DNA from: UBA11606 sp964504305
Lineage (GTDB): Bacteria > Actinomycetota > Acidimicrobiia > Acidimicrobiales > Aldehydirespiratoraceae
DNA: 64,000 bases
Reading direction: 5' to 3'
Assembly (NCBI GenBank): GCA_964504305.1
Contig: CAZDEB010000001.1
Span: forward strand, 372,001 to 436,000
The notes under the pieces are model-generated. The model saw nothing but the letters and a program-made list of their open reading frames with translations. It was not told where the DNA came from and ran no database searches. Below, one piece after another: positions 33,454-42,387 of this stretch. The stretch's first letter is position 1. Each line of letters begins with the position of its first letter. The translations under genes and the position numbers were made by a program.

Positions 33454-34293
33454 GTGGACGATATACGCGAAGAAATGGTGAATCGAGGCGTCGGCCAGCT
33501 TGCGGCTCGGGGTCTAACCGTCGGGCTGGAGGGAGTCGATTTCGGCGAGGCCGCGTTGGCATCTCATGTCGATATTCCACAGGCCCACGAAGCCTGGGCT
33601 GAGCCTGGTATCGAGAAGGGACCAGAGCAACGCTTCCGAGAGGCCGTGGCGATCAGGGTGTTGCAGAAGCAGCCCACCCTCGACGGCCAGGAGATGGATG
33701 GTGGCGGGTTGACGCCGACCTTGATTGCCGTCACCGCGCTCTTGGAGTCGATGCCAAACCTGGACGATGCATCGGCCGAAGTCCGTGGCTATTGGCTACG
33801 CCAGATCACGCGCACCGGCGCTCAGCAGAACGAGAGTTCGATCGAGAACTCTCAGTTACTGAAATCCTACGTGGCCATCTCCGCGGCGTTGGCGTCGTTG
33901 CCCGAGATTCCCACGGACCTGAGCGTGGCCCAAGCCCAAGGCGATGCGTATGTTGCGCAACGCTACCGGAACTTGTATTTACGGGTTGCCGAACTATTCG
34001 GTTACCAGCTGCGGTACTGCTATAGCTGGGAACAGTTCACAACCGCCGTTGTTGCGTTTGCTCGGGGCCTCATCATTCGCGCCAATCAGACTCCTGAGAC
34101 GCAGGGCATCGAGCGGTTTACCGGACCCGACAACGAGGCCCAGGAATGGACATTGTTTGCCGTCGGGCTCGAAGCGTTGGTCCGTCAATTCTTCGAACCG
34201 GTGCCGGGCGAGCAACCAACGTCGCTTGAACACGAGTTGGAGCAGAAACAGGGTGCCGTCTCTGACGTTAGCGATGGTGACGATCAGCGATGA
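33454..34293 (+). CDS. TetR-like regulator, tentative
   Basis: 279 residues, not clearly placed. The N-terminal ~70 read like a diverged TetR helix-turn-helix: REEMVNRGVGQLAARGLTVGLEGVDFGEAALASHVDIPQAHEAW, i.e. helix 1 with Gly-Leu, then E-A-A-L-A turn and a Trp in place of the usual Y-x-x-F. The rest is all helical, as in a ligand-binding dimer domain. Start at the GTG at 33454, behind AAGGGGGTG. No enzyme motif seen. It is divergent from the SDR gene with 78 bases between, which would fit local regulation. The 3' end overlaps the convergent ureohydrolase gene by 26 bases. Confidence 0.5.
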   Translation: MDDIREEMVNRGVGQLAARGLTVGLEGVDFGEAALASHVDIPQAHEAWAEPGIEKGPEQRFREAVAIRVLQKQPTLDGQEMDGGGLTPTLIAVTALLESMPNLDDASAEVRGYWLRQITRTGAQQNESSIENSQLLKSYVAISAALASLPEIPTDLSVAQAQGDAYVAQRYRNLYLRVAELFGYQLRYCYSWEQFTTAVVAFARGLIIRANQTPETQGIERFTGPDNEAQEWTLFAVGLEALVRQFFEPVPGEQPTSLEHELEQKQGAVSDVSDGDDQR

Positions 34294-35272
34294 GGCTGAT
34301 CATTTCGAACATGATCGCCATTGAACGGTAGGACGTGATTTGGTTGGGCGAGTCGACCGTTGGCATGAGGCAGACAACGTCGCCGCCGACGATGTTCTTG
34401 CCCCGTACCGACCGCAGTAACTCCATGGCCTGATCAATGCCGAAGCCGCCGATTCCGGCTTCGATGTTGGCGACCCCGGGCGCGACCATCGGGTCGAGGC
34501 AGTCGAGGTCGAAAGTGATGTAAAGCGGACGATCGCCAATGCGTTCGTCGATGATCTCCATCACCCGCTCTGCGCCCATCTTGTCGTAGTCGGTCTTTTT
34601 GATGACTTCGTATCCGAGCGCATATGACGGCTCGAGCCATTCGAGGCTGCGAGTGTTGCCGCGGATGCCGACCTGCACGCTGTGCTCGGCATCGACGTGG
34701 CCATCGGTCACGAGGTAGCTGGCCCAGTGAGCCGCCGATTTAACCGCGCCCATGAAGTGGGCAATGTTGTGAAAGGCATCGGTGTGGGCATCAAAGTGCA
34801 GCAGGCACGCCTTCTCACCGCCGGTGAGGGTGCCTTGGGTACCACCGAGCGCCTGGAGGATCCCGCCGGTTATCGAGTGGTCGCCGCCTATCGACACGGG
34901 CCGACATCCGGCTTCGTCGATCGACTTGTAGAAGTCGGTAATCATTTCGATCGACCGCTCGTTGTTGTTGCCCTCCGAAAGCGGCACATCACCCAGGTCG
35001 TTTATCCGACACGCCGCCCACGGGTCGACCCCGAATTGGTTATGAACCCGTCGCCCGATGGCGCTGACGTTGCGCACCGCCCGGGGGCCCAGATGTTGGT
35101 CTCGCTGGGTGGTGCCGTTGCCGGTCGAGTGAGGCACGCCCACCAAACCGATGTCGGCGTTGCTGGGGTTGGCATCGTGCTCGCAGCGAAACAGCGTCGG
35201 TATCCCGTACCAGTAGATGCCGTTCATGAGACGTTGCTGATCGGTGGGCTGGTCGCTGGTCTGGTCGCTCAA
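34268..35272 (-). CDS. ureohydrolase family enzyme (agmatinase/guanidino-acid hydrolase-like)
   Basis: 334 residues. Hydrolyses a guanidino group to urea at a two-manganese site. All metal-binding motifs are present: GGDHSITGG near 127, FDAHTDAFH near 157 (D-A-H-x-D), and FDLDCLDP near 248 (D-x-D-x-x-D-P). The branch (agmatinase, guanidinobutyrase, guanidinopropionase or guanidinase) cannot be told from the motifs; it lacks the arginase-type SxHxDxD loop detail that would allow a call. The start is a TTG with GAGGA seven bases upstream; ATG at 35227 would drop the polar DQTSDQPTDQQ leader. Divergent from the EamA pair, which might move a related compound. Confidence 0.85.
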   Translation of the reverse strand: MSDQTSDQPTDQQRLMNGIYWYGIPTLFRCEHDANPSNADIGLVGVPHSTGNGTTQRDQHLGPRAVRNVSAIGRRVHNQFGVDPWAACRINDLGDVPLSEGNNNERSIEMITDFYKSIDEAGCRPVSIGGDHSITGGILQALGGTQGTLTGGEKACLLHFDAHTDAFHNIAHFMGAVKSAAHWASYLVTDGHVDAEHSVQVGIRGNTRSLEWLEPSYALGYEVIKKTDYDKMGAERVMEIIDERIGDRPLYITFDLDCLDPMVAPGVANIEAGIGGFGIDQAMELLRSVRGKNIVGGDVVCLMPTVDSPNQITSYRSMAIMFEMISLIADRHHR

Positions 35273-35341
35273 CTGAATGTCCTCGAAGGTCGCTGGCCGG
35301 AGAGTAGCTCTGTTGATCGATCACTGACAGACTCCGACTCC

Positions 35342-36169
35342 GTGACGCTCCTGCTTGGCATCTTCTTTTCGTTGGCGATCGGGCTCAGCGACTTTTTTGG
35401 GGGTTTCGCGACACGGCGATCACAGGCTCTCACGGTTGTTGTTTCCGCGGTGTTGGTCGGGGCGCTGACAACCCCGATCTTGATGCTGTTTGTTGACAGC
35501 GAGTTTCTCTGGCAAGACATCGGGCTCGGAGCGCTCTCGGGATCGACCCTCGGCTTTGCGCTGGTATTGATGTACCGCGGGATGGCCGAGTCGTCGGCCG
35601 CGGTGGTGTCGCCGATCGTGGCGGTTCTATCGGTATTGATTCAGGTCGGCTACGACCTGGCCACCGGAGCAACGCTGCCCCTGTTGGTGGTGTTGGGCAT
35701 TGCGGCGGGCGTTTTGGGCCTTGCGTTGGCGACGATCTCGCCGGAGCTCGGCGATCGGGTACTCACCGGTGTGCGGTGGGCGTTGGCGTCAGGGATCTGC
35801 TTTGGCGTGACCCTCACCGTCCTCGGCCAAACCAGCGCGGCGTCGGGCCTTTGGGGAGCTTTCAGTCAACGGGCGACGGCTGCGGTCGTATTGGCGGTGG
35901 TGGCCGCCGCGAGAGGCGTGCCTCGTCTCGTTGATCGTTCGCTGGCCAAGTACGCAATCTTGTCGGGCTTCGCCGGTGCGCTGGGCATCGCCGCGTTCAC
36001 GAGCGGCGCCCAGCGGGGATCGCTCAGCGAGATAGCGGTCGCGGCGTCGATGTTCCCGGCGGTTACCGCGGTGTTGTCGGCGATGTTCGATGATCACCCG
36101 TTGCGCTGGTGGCAGATGCTCGGCATTGGCGGTTGTGTCGCGGGCATCTCGATGATCGGGGTTGGTTGA
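35342..36169 (+). CDS. EamA/DMT-family transporter, first of a tandem pair
   Basis: 275 residues with ten hydrophobic helices in two EamA repeats, starting VTLLLGIFFSLAIGLSDFFGGFATRR. The GTG at 35342 is chosen because the membrane sequence starts right there and the long open frame upstream mirrors the ureohydrolase gene. The family exports or imports amino acids, purines or other metabolites; direction is unknown. The stop overlaps the start of the next, related gene (TGATG). Both proteins share the DHPLRWWQ stretch near the C-terminus, so they arose by duplication. Confidence 0.85.
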   Translation: MTLLLGIFFSLAIGLSDFFGGFATRRSQALTVVVSAVLVGALTTPILMLFVDSEFLWQDIGLGALSGSTLGFALVLMYRGMAESSAAVVSPIVAVLSVLIQVGYDLATGATLPLLVVLGIAAGVLGLALATISPELGDRVLTGVRWALASGICFGVTLTVLGQTSAASGLWGAFSQRATAAVVLAVVAAARGVPRLVDRSLAKYAILSGFAGALGIAAFTSGAQRGSLSEIAVAASMFPAVTAVLSAMFDDHPLRWWQMLGIGGCVAGISMIGVG

Positions 36170-36996
36170 TGTCGGTCCTGCTCGGCACTCTCTCGGCCTT
36201 CTTCATTGGCCTGGGTGACCTCTGCGTCGGCCGAGTATTACGAGCAGTGCATGTGGTGTCGCTCACCACCGCGGCCAGCCTCGGAGCGCTCGGGTCGGGT
36301 GCGATTGGTTTGTTGATCGTGCGCAGCGAGTTCATCGCCGCCGATTTTGCGATGGGCGTCTTGTCGGGATGTTTCATGGGAGTGGGGCTGGTCTTCTATT
36401 TCAAGGGGATGCAGTCGGCTTCGGTCGGGATTGTCGCTCCGATATCGGCGGTGCAGCTAGCCCTGTGGCCGTTGGGGTATGACGTGATCCGAGGCGCCCG
36501 TCCGTCGCTGCTGGCTTGGCTGGGGGTTGTGATCGCGATGGTGAGCTTGGTGCTCACGACCGTGTCACCCGAACTTGGTAACAAGGTCGCGGCCGGAGTC
36601 CGCAGCGGTGTCCTGGCCGGGTCGTTTTATGGCATCGGCATAGTGGTCTTGAGCGTGACCGATCCGGCATCAGGGATGTGGCCCGCGGTGGCTCATCGGT
36701 CGAGCGGAGTGGTGGTGTTCGCCATCGCCGCGGTGTTTCTGGGGCTGCCGAGTTTCCCGTCACCTGGTCAGCGGTGGTTCAGTCTGCTTGGGGGGATCCT
36801 TGGCGGGTTTGGACTGGTGGCCTACTTGTACGGTGCGCAGAACTACTCGTTGGGGGTGGTCGCGGTGACGAGCGCGATGTTCCCGGCGTTCAGTTCGTTT
36901 CTGCTGTACCGATTTGGCGATCACCCACTGCGTTGGTGGCAAGGCATCGGAATCGCCGGTGCGGTGAGCGGCGTCGCGCTGATCGCTCTGGGCTAG
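36169..36996 (+). CDS. EamA/DMT-family transporter, second of a tandem pair
   Basis: 275 residues, the same length as its upstream neighbour and clearly homologous to it (SAFFIGLGDLCVGR against SLAIGLSDFFGGF; SAMFPAFSSFLLYRFGDHPLRWWQGIGIAGAVSGVALIALG against the matching C-terminus). Ten helices in two repeats. Start at the ATG that overlaps the upstream stop by one base, so the two are translationally coupled and may work as a heterodimer or as two specificities for related substrates. Confidence 0.86.
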   Translation: MSVLLGTLSAFFIGLGDLCVGRVLRAVHVVSLTTAASLGALGSGAIGLLIVRSEFIAADFAMGVLSGCFMGVGLVFYFKGMQSASVGIVAPISAVQLALWPLGYDVIRGARPSLLAWLGVVIAMVSLVLTTVSPELGNKVAAGVRSGVLAGSFYGIGIVVLSVTDPASGMWPAVAHRSSGVVVFAIAAVFLGLPSFPSPGQRWFSLLGGILGGFGLVAYLYGAQNYSLGVVAVTSAMFPAFSSFLLYRFGDHPLRWWQGIGIAGAVSGVALIALG

Positions 36997-37022
36997 GGCC
37001 CAACGAGCGCCGCGGGGTGCGT

Positions 37023-37028
37023 TACTGT
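37023..37028 (+). promoter_or_regulatory. -10 element of the M24 gene (leaderless type)
   Basis: TACTGT, 8 nt before the ATG at 37037; no ribosome site between. Confidence 0.42.
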
Positions 37029-37036
37029 CCGTCTCT

Positions 37037-38221
37037 ATGACCGCCATCATCGATCAGGTCGCGCTGCGCAGTTACCGGCTCGGTCGGGTTCGACAACAAA
37101 TGGAGGAGCGCGACATCGCCGCCTGCGTCTTGGTCGACCCGGTCAACATTCGGTATGCATCAGGGTCACGAAACATGGCCATTTTCACGGCCCGAAATCC
37201 GGCCCGATACCTGTTCGTAGCGGCGCAGGGCCCGGTCGTGTTGTTCGAGTTCACGGGGGCGCTTCATCTCGCCGACGGCATCGAGACCATTGACGAAGTC
37301 CGACCGGCGATTACTGCTTCTTACGTGGCTGCCGGCACCGGTGTAGGCGCGGTTGAAGTTGCGTGGGCCGACCAGATAGCCGCGCTCGTCGGCGAGCACT
37401 GCGGCCCGTCGGTGACCGTTGGGGTCGAACGGGTCAATGCCGGGGCCGCCGCGGCGTTGAGTGCTCACGGGTTTCGTGTTGTCGACGCTCAAGAACCGGT
37501 CGAACGGGCGCGAGCGATCAAGTCCAGCGACGAGATTGTGTGTATCCGTGAGTCGTTGGCGGCCACCGAACAAGCCATGGCAGCGATGCAAGCCGAGCTC
37601 CGGCCCGGGATCAGCGAAAACGAGTTGTGGTCGGTGTTTCACCAGCAAGTGATCGCTCGGGGCGGCGACTACATCGAGACCCGGTTGCTGTCGTCGGGCT
37701 CGCACACCAACCCTTGGTTTCAAGAAACCAGCGCCAAGATCATCGGCGCCAACGAATTGGTCGCCTTCGACACCGATGTGGTGGGCTGTCACGGCTATTA
37801 CGCCGACTATTCCCGCACCTTTCATGCCGGTCCGGGCCAGCCGTCACCGACCCAACGAGAGCTCTATCGCATCGCCCACGAGCAAGTCGAGCACAACATG
37901 GCGATCATCGAGCCGGGCCTGGCGTTCGTGGAGTACTCCGAGAAGGCGTGGGATCTGCCCGAACGGTTTGCCGCTCACCGCTATTACCTGTCGAGCCACG
38001 GTGTCGGGATGACCGGTGAGTACCCGTACCTGTATCACGCCCAGGACTTTGCCGGCTTTGGTTACGACGGAGTGATCGAGCCGGGGATGACGTTGTGCGT
38101 CGAGAGTTTCATCGGGGCCGACGAGGGCGAAGGCGTCAAGCTCGAGCAACAGATCTTGGTGACCGACGATGGCACCGAGCTTTTGTCGCACTACCCGTTT
38201 GACGACGCCTTGCTGGGTTAG
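37037..38221 (+). CDS. M24-fold (pita-bread) metalloenzyme related to DMSP lyase DddP
   Basis: 394 residues: N-terminal creatinase-like domain, then the M24 catalytic fold. The dinuclear metal ligands are complete: D245 and D247 (AFDTDVVG), D257 (YYADYSRTF), H321 (LSSHGVGM), E356 (CVESFIG) and E370 (VKLEQQ). The spacings D-T-D, +12, +64, +35 match those I recall for DddP, as do NPWFQE and ARYLFVAAQGPVVLFEF. However, the Asp proposed as catalytic base in DddP, six residues after the His, is Gly327 here, and the protein is shorter than DddP (about 450). So it may be a DddP-like enzyme with another substrate, or an Xaa-Pro peptidase relative. Overlaps the convergent MFS gene by 4 bases. Confidence 0.8.
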   Translation: MTAIIDQVALRSYRLGRVRQQMEERDIAACVLVDPVNIRYASGSRNMAIFTARNPARYLFVAAQGPVVLFEFTGALHLADGIETIDEVRPAITASYVAAGTGVGAVEVAWADQIAALVGEHCGPSVTVGVERVNAGAAAALSAHGFRVVDAQEPVERARAIKSSDEIVCIRESLAATEQAMAAMQAELRPGISENELWSVFHQQVIARGGDYIETRLLSSGSHTNPWFQETSAKIIGANELVAFDTDVVGCHGYYADYSRTFHAGPGQPSPTQRELYRIAHEQVEHNMAIIEPGLAFVEYSEKAWDLPERFAAHRYYLSSHGVGMTGEYPYLYHAQDFAGFGYDGVIEPGMTLCVESFIGADEGEGVKLEQQILVTDDGTELLSHYPFDDALLG

Positions 38222-39495
38222 GCCGGTGTTGGCGCGCTGGCCTCGGGTTTGGGCGACGTCCGGGTGACAACTGGGTAAAGGGCGGCGGCCACGAGGGTGA
38301 GAGCCAACAGGCCCGAGTAGTGGGCCAGGGTGTGATAACTCCAAATGCCAACCACAACCCCCGACAGCAAACCGCCGATCGAACCGGAAGCGACCATCGT
38401 GAAATCGGCCGCGCCCTGCACCGACGCTCGCTCGTGAACCGGGAACGCCGAAGTGAGCAGGCTGCTGCCGGAAATCATCGCGAACGACCACCCGAAGCCG
38501 ATCAGGAACAGGCCGAAGAACACGCCTTGCACGTCGACCGCATCGGTGTGGGCGGCTAGTTCGGCGCCCACGAACAAGACGATTCCGGCGGTGGCAACCA
38601 TCACGGTGGTCGGTAGACGATCGACCAACCATCCAACGAAAGGAGCGAGGAAATACATGCCGACTATGTGAAACGAGATCACGAAGCCGATCACTGTTGC
38701 TTCGTGATTGCCGTCGTCCATGTGCAGCGGCGTGACGGTCATTGTGGCGACCATTACCGCTTGCCCGATGGCCATGGCCAGCACGGCCAGCGCGGCGAGC
38801 CGATGACGAAACAGCAGCGCAAACGATTGCCCGAGGCTTGGCGGCTTCTTCTTGACCGAACCCCCGAGCTCGCGGGCGAGAAGCAGCGGGTCGGGATGGA
38901 GGCGCCGACCCACGGTCACTGATGCAATAGCGAACACCACCATCCCGAGCATGTACGGCCCTGAGAGTTCGTCCAACCCGACCTGGCGGGCCACCCAACC
39001 GGTGGGACCCAGCGCCAGCGTGGGGCCGAGTACCGAGCCGAGCGCCGCGAACCATACAAGAGTGCCGATGGCGCGGGCCCGACGATCCTCGTCGGCAAGA
39101 TCGGCCGCCGAGTAACGGGCCGCGAGGTTGGTGCCGTTGCCCACGCCGATCCCCATCGTGCCAACTATCAGCAGGGCGAACACGTTCAACTCGACTGCCA
39201 GCAGGGCGCAAAATGCGCCGAACAGCGCAAACCGCCAGCCCCACCGCAGCCCCAACCGGCGACCGTGGCGGTCCATGTAACGGCTCAAGGGAACCGCGCT
39301 GACCGCGCCGCCCATGCTGATCATGGTCGCGGCAAAGGTAGCCAGTCCGGCGCTGCCGGTTATCTGTTTGGCCGAGAGCGCAGTCGCGGCGAATCCGCCA
39401 GCCATGCCCATTCCGGCCAGTCCGGCCGATCCCGCCAAGGTCCACTTGGTGCGGCGCTGGATCGCTGCGATATCGCTTTTGGTGTAGGTAGTCAC
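38218..39495 (-). CDS. MFS transporter
   Basis: 425 residues, 12 hydrophobic segments. Motif A sits after helix 2 (LSRYMDRHGRRLGLRWGW), and a second weaker copy lies in the middle loop (GWLVDRLPTTVM), as usual for the superfamily. Helix 5 has GSVLGPTLALGPTGWVARQ. Substrate unknown. It is the last gene of a four-gene leftward operon (AA_synth, alpha/beta hydrolase, aldehyde dehydrogenase, MFS), starting at a GTG 16 bases after the aldehyde dehydrogenase stop, so it probably takes up the compound that those enzymes degrade. Confidence 0.87.
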   Translation of the reverse strand: MTTYTKSDIAAIQRRTKWTLAGSAGLAGMGMAGGFAATALSAKQITGSAGLATFAATMISMGGAVSAVPLSRYMDRHGRRLGLRWGWRFALFGAFCALLAVELNVFALLIVGTMGIGVGNGTNLAARYSAADLADEDRRARAIGTLVWFAALGSVLGPTLALGPTGWVARQVGLDELSGPYMLGMVVFAIASVTVGRRLHPDPLLLARELGGSVKKKPPSLGQSFALLFRHRLAALAVLAMAIGQAVMVATMTVTPLHMDDGNHEATVIGFVISFHIVGMYFLAPFVGWLVDRLPTTVMVATAGIVLFVGAELAAHTDAVDVQGVFFGLFLIGFGWSFAMISGSSLLTSAFPVHERASVQGAADFTMVASGSIGGLLSGVVVGIWSYHTLAHYSGLLALTLVAAALYPVVTRTSPKPEASAPTPA

Positions 39496-39511
39496 AGCGG
39501 GGCGGTTTCGG

Positions 39512-40987
39512 TCAGCGGATGGTGAACGGGTTGGCCATGGGTTCGGTCGAGGTGTTGATCCAAACGGTTTTGGTGCGGGTGTAGTCGTGGATCACGTCTT
39601 GGCCTGCTTCGCGGCCGAGTCCCGAATGGCCGTAACCGCCAAACGGAGAGATAGGCGAAATGGCTCGGTAGGTGTTGACCCACACGATCCCCGAACGGAT
39701 GGCTTTGGAGACCCGCAGCGCCCGTGACACGTTCTGGGTGAAGACTCCCGACCCGAGCCCGAAATCGGTGTCGTTGGCCATATCGATGGCTTCTTGTTCG
39801 GTGTCGAACTTGATGACCGACATGACGGGGCCGAACAGTTCGACTTGGGTGCTGGCAATGGTCTGGTCGGGGCAGGCCACGACGGTAGGGGAGAAGAAGT
39901 ATCCGTCACCCACCCCTTCGGGGCGACTGCCACCGGCCACGATGGTTGCCCCTTGCGATGTCGATTGGGCCAGTACGTCCTCGATCCGGTCTCGTTGGGC
40001 AACGGTGGCCAGCGGCCCGACTTGGGTCTCGGCGGCCAGGGGATCGCCGATACGGATCGATTCGGCCCGGTTCTTGATCTCGGCGATGAACGCGTCGTAC
40101 ACACCCGACTGGACAAAGACCCGCGAACCAGCAACACAGCTCTGACCGGCCGCACCGAAGTTGCCGGCCACTGCCGCGTTGATCGAACTTTCGAGATCGC
40201 AGTCGTCGAAGATGAGCATCGGTGACTTGCCGCCAAGTTCGTAGGACGTGACGGCGAGATTGTTGGCCGTGTTGGCTTGAACGTGGCGGGCGGCCAGAAC
40301 CCCTCCGGTGAACGCGACTCGCGCAATATCGGGATGACTCGTGAGCGCCCGACCGCATGGCTCGCCGAAACCGGTAATGATGTTGATCACCCCTGGCGGG
40401 AAACCGACCTCGTCGATGACCTTGGCGAACTCGGCAAGAGGGCCGGGAGCCTCCTCTGATGATTTGACCACGACCGTGCACCCGGCGGCGATCGCCGGCG
40501 CCAACTTGGTGGCGGTGAGAAACATTTCGGCGTTCCAAGGCACGATCGCCGCGACGACCCCGATTGGTTCGCGGTGGGTGAACACCTGCATGTCGGGTTT
40601 GTCGATAGGGAGAGTGGCTCCCTGGATCTTGTCGGCCAACCCGCCGTAGTAGCGGTAATAGTCGGCAACGTAGGCCGATTGGGCTTTGGTTTCGGCCGCC
40701 AGCTTGCCCGAGTCGGTGGTCTCGATTTCGCCGAGGTGTTCGGCGCGTTCGGCGACAAGGTCGGCGAGTTTGAACAGTAGTTTGCCGCGTTGGGTGGGCA
40801 ACATCTTGGCCCATGCGTCGTCGTAGAGCGCCCGCTTGGCCGCGGCGACGGCCCGGTTGACGTCGGCCTCGCTGGCCATGGCTGCGGTGGCCCAGGGTTT
40901 GGCGGTGGCCGGATTGATCGATTCGAACGTTTCGCCGTTGGAGGCGTCGCAGAACTCGCCATCGATGTAAAGCTGGAAGTGATTCAT
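39512..40987 (-). CDS. NAD(P)-dependent aldehyde dehydrogenase
   Basis: 491 residues, a complete ALDH superfamily enzyme. N-terminal IDGEFCDASNGETFESINPATAKP, VPWNAEMFLTATKLAPAIAAG (NAD-binding start), Glu in SYELGGKSPMLIF, catalytic Cys in AAGQSCVAGSRVF near 295, and PFGGYGHSGLGREAG at the C-terminal end. NAD or NADP and the aldehyde cannot be set. It overlaps the upstream hydrolase by 4 bases (ATGA), so the operon order is AA_synth, hydrolase, aldehyde dehydrogenase, MFS; the enzymes probably open an ester or lactam and oxidise the released aldehyde. Confidence 0.9.
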   Translation of the reverse strand: MNHFQLYIDGEFCDASNGETFESINPATAKPWATAAMASEADVNRAVAAAKRALYDDAWAKMLPTQRGKLLFKLADLVAERAEHLGEIETTDSGKLAAETKAQSAYVADYYRYYGGLADKIQGATLPIDKPDMQVFTHREPIGVVAAIVPWNAEMFLTATKLAPAIAAGCTVVVKSSEEAPGPLAEFAKVIDEVGFPPGVINIITGFGEPCGRALTSHPDIARVAFTGGVLAARHVQANTANNLAVTSYELGGKSPMLIFDDCDLESSINAAVAGNFGAAGQSCVAGSRVFVQSGVYDAFIAEIKNRAESIRIGDPLAAETQVGPLATVAQRDRIEDVLAQSTSQGATIVAGGSRPEGVGDGYFFSPTVVACPDQTIASTQVELFGPVMSVIKFDTEQEAIDMANDTDFGLGSGVFTQNVSRALRVSKAIRSGIVWVNTYRAISPISPFGGYGHSGLGREAGQDVIHDYTRTKTVWINTSTEPMANPFTIR

Positions 40988-41772
40988 GAGATCTCCTGAT
41001 CAAGGAAGTCGATGAGAGCCGAAGAGAACGCCGATGGGTTTTCTATCGGAGGAACGTGGTGAAGGTCGGCCAAGACCAGAGCCTGCCCGTTGGCGACGGC
41101 GGCCGCCAGCCTAAATGTCATTTCCGGTGTTGAGCCGGGATCGAGTTCGCCGGTCATGACCAACGTCGGCGCCACGATCGTGCCGATAGCCGACGCATCC
41201 AGAGGGTCGCCGCCAACGAATACGCGGTAGGCCTTCAGGTAGGCCGCCAGGTTGTTGCTGACGATCCGGGTTCTGACCGCGGCGACCCGGTGCGGATGGC
41301 GCTCTTGCCACTCGGGGCTGAACCAGCGGTTGATGGCCAAGTCGGCAATGACCTCGAGGCCTTCGTTCTCGGCCGCTGCCAGCCTGGCTTGGTTGCCCGA
41401 TTTCTGGGCTTCGGTACGACCAAACACCGTGTTGAGAAGGCCGAGTTTGTTGCAGCGCCGCGGGTGACGCATGGCGAAGGCCTTGGCGATGAGCCCACCA
41501 ATCGACAAACCGGCGATGTCGGGGGCCGTGAGGTCCTCGGCATCGAGCACTCCGAGCAGCTGATCGACAAAGTCGTCGAGTGAGCGCGTACCGTCCGGGT
41601 CGCTGGTGGCGCCGTGGCCGAGCAAGTCGTAGCGCACGATCCGGCGACCCGACCCAACGAGTTCGTCGATCACAAGGTCGTACATCGTGTGGTCGAGCCC
41701 GACGCCGTGCACCAACACGAGGGGGCTGGCGGTGTCGGGCCCGTCGCATCGAACGAAGGTGCTTGGTGTCAT
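40984..41772 (-). CDS. alpha/beta-fold hydrolase
   Basis: 262 residues. Oxyanion-hole motif LVHGVGLDHTMY near 20, nucleophile elbow GLSIGGLIAK near 88-97 (G-x-S-x-G), likely acid Asp in MTGELDPGSTPE near 211, and His near the end in ADLHHVPPIENP. The pattern is like 3-oxoadipate enol-lactonase (PcaD) and RutD, both of which open small cyclic or reactive products. Start at the ATG at 41772, which overlaps the AA_synth stop by 4 bases; a longer open frame upstream mirrors that gene. It is followed by an aldehyde dehydrogenase. Confidence 0.87.
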   Translation of the reverse strand: MTPSTFVRCDGPDTASPLVLVHGVGLDHTMYDLVIDELVGSGRRIVRYDLLGHGATSDPDGTRSLDDFVDQLLGVLDAEDLTAPDIAGLSIGGLIAKAFAMRHPRRCNKLGLLNTVFGRTEAQKSGNQARLAAAENEGLEVIADLAINRWFSPEWQERHPHRVAAVRTRIVSNNLAAYLKAYRVFVGGDPLDASAIGTIVAPTLVMTGELDPGSTPEMTFRLAAAVANGQALVLADLHHVPPIENPSAFSSALIDFLDQEIS

Positions 41773-42356
41773 TCGGGAGACAGACCCATTTCTTCCATGT
41801 CGATATAGCGATCGCCGATGCGGTGATGGGGCCGGCCGCCGAGTGCCACTCCCAAGGCAATGACGAGTTCGTCGGGTCCGGGGGCATCGGCGACGGTGAA
41901 GTCGAGGGTGAGGTAGTGAGCCCGCGAGCCGGCATCGATCTTGTGCATCATTGGAATGGCGATGTTGGCGCCGGGACCGATGCGGCTGTTCGTGAACGAC
42001 AGATAAGCCGTGCCCGAGACGGCCGTTCTGAAGATGTTGCCGAAGCGCAACGTGTGAATAAGCGCCGACGCGTGTTCGACCTCGCCGTTGGTTCCACACA
42101 CTGCGGCTTTGCCGTAGGCCTCGACGTTGTTGCCGCCCCCGGCCAGCTCCATCAACTTGGGCACCATGATGTTGCCGAGTTGAGGAGCAACGTCGAGCAG
42201 CGTGGGCCGCAGGTTTTCGACAAACCCCTGGCCGGCCCACGGGTTGGTCAGTACCGCTGCGACAGCATGCATTGCCAGTGGGGGGTCGGCGGCCTTTCCA
42301 CCTTCGATGTGGACTTCTTCGGAGTGGGCAACAATCTTGCGAAGCTCAAGTGACAT
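41769..42356 (-). CDS. amino acid synthesis (AA_synth, formerly DUF1185) family protein
   Basis: 195 residues that match the AA_synth family (PF06684): KIVAHSEEVHIEGG at the start, AAVLTNPWAGQGFVENL near 34, GNNVEAYGKAAVCGTNGEVEHASALIHTLRFGN near 77-108, and GSRAHYLTLDFTVADAPGPDELVIALGVALGGRPHHRIGDR near the end. The name comes from old database context; biochemical function is not established. In genomes I know of, members often sit with amidases, hydrolases and flavin enzymes of heterocycle breakdown. First gene of the four-gene leftward operon; TAATGT lies 6 nt before its ATG. Confidence 0.85.
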   Translation of the reverse strand: MSLELRKIVAHSEEVHIEGGKAADPPLAMHAVAAVLTNPWAGQGFVENLRPTLLDVAPQLGNIMVPKLMELAGGGNNVEAYGKAAVCGTNGEVEHASALIHTLRFGNIFRTAVSGTAYLSFTNSRIGPGANIAIPMMHKIDAGSRAHYLTLDFTVADAPGPDELVIALGVALGGRPHHRIGDRYIDMEEMGLSPE

Positions 42357-42362
42357 GTCGGC

Positions 42363-42368
42363 ACATTA
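42363..42368 (-). promoter_or_regulatory. -10 element of the AA_synth operon (leaderless type)
   Basis: TAATGT on the minus strand, 6 nt before the ATG at 42356. The divergent SET-domain gene has CATACT (42376-42381) 6 nt before its own ATG, so the two promoters are packed into 31 bases. Confidence 0.42.
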
Positions 42369-42387
42369 GCGATGTCATACTGCCGCG

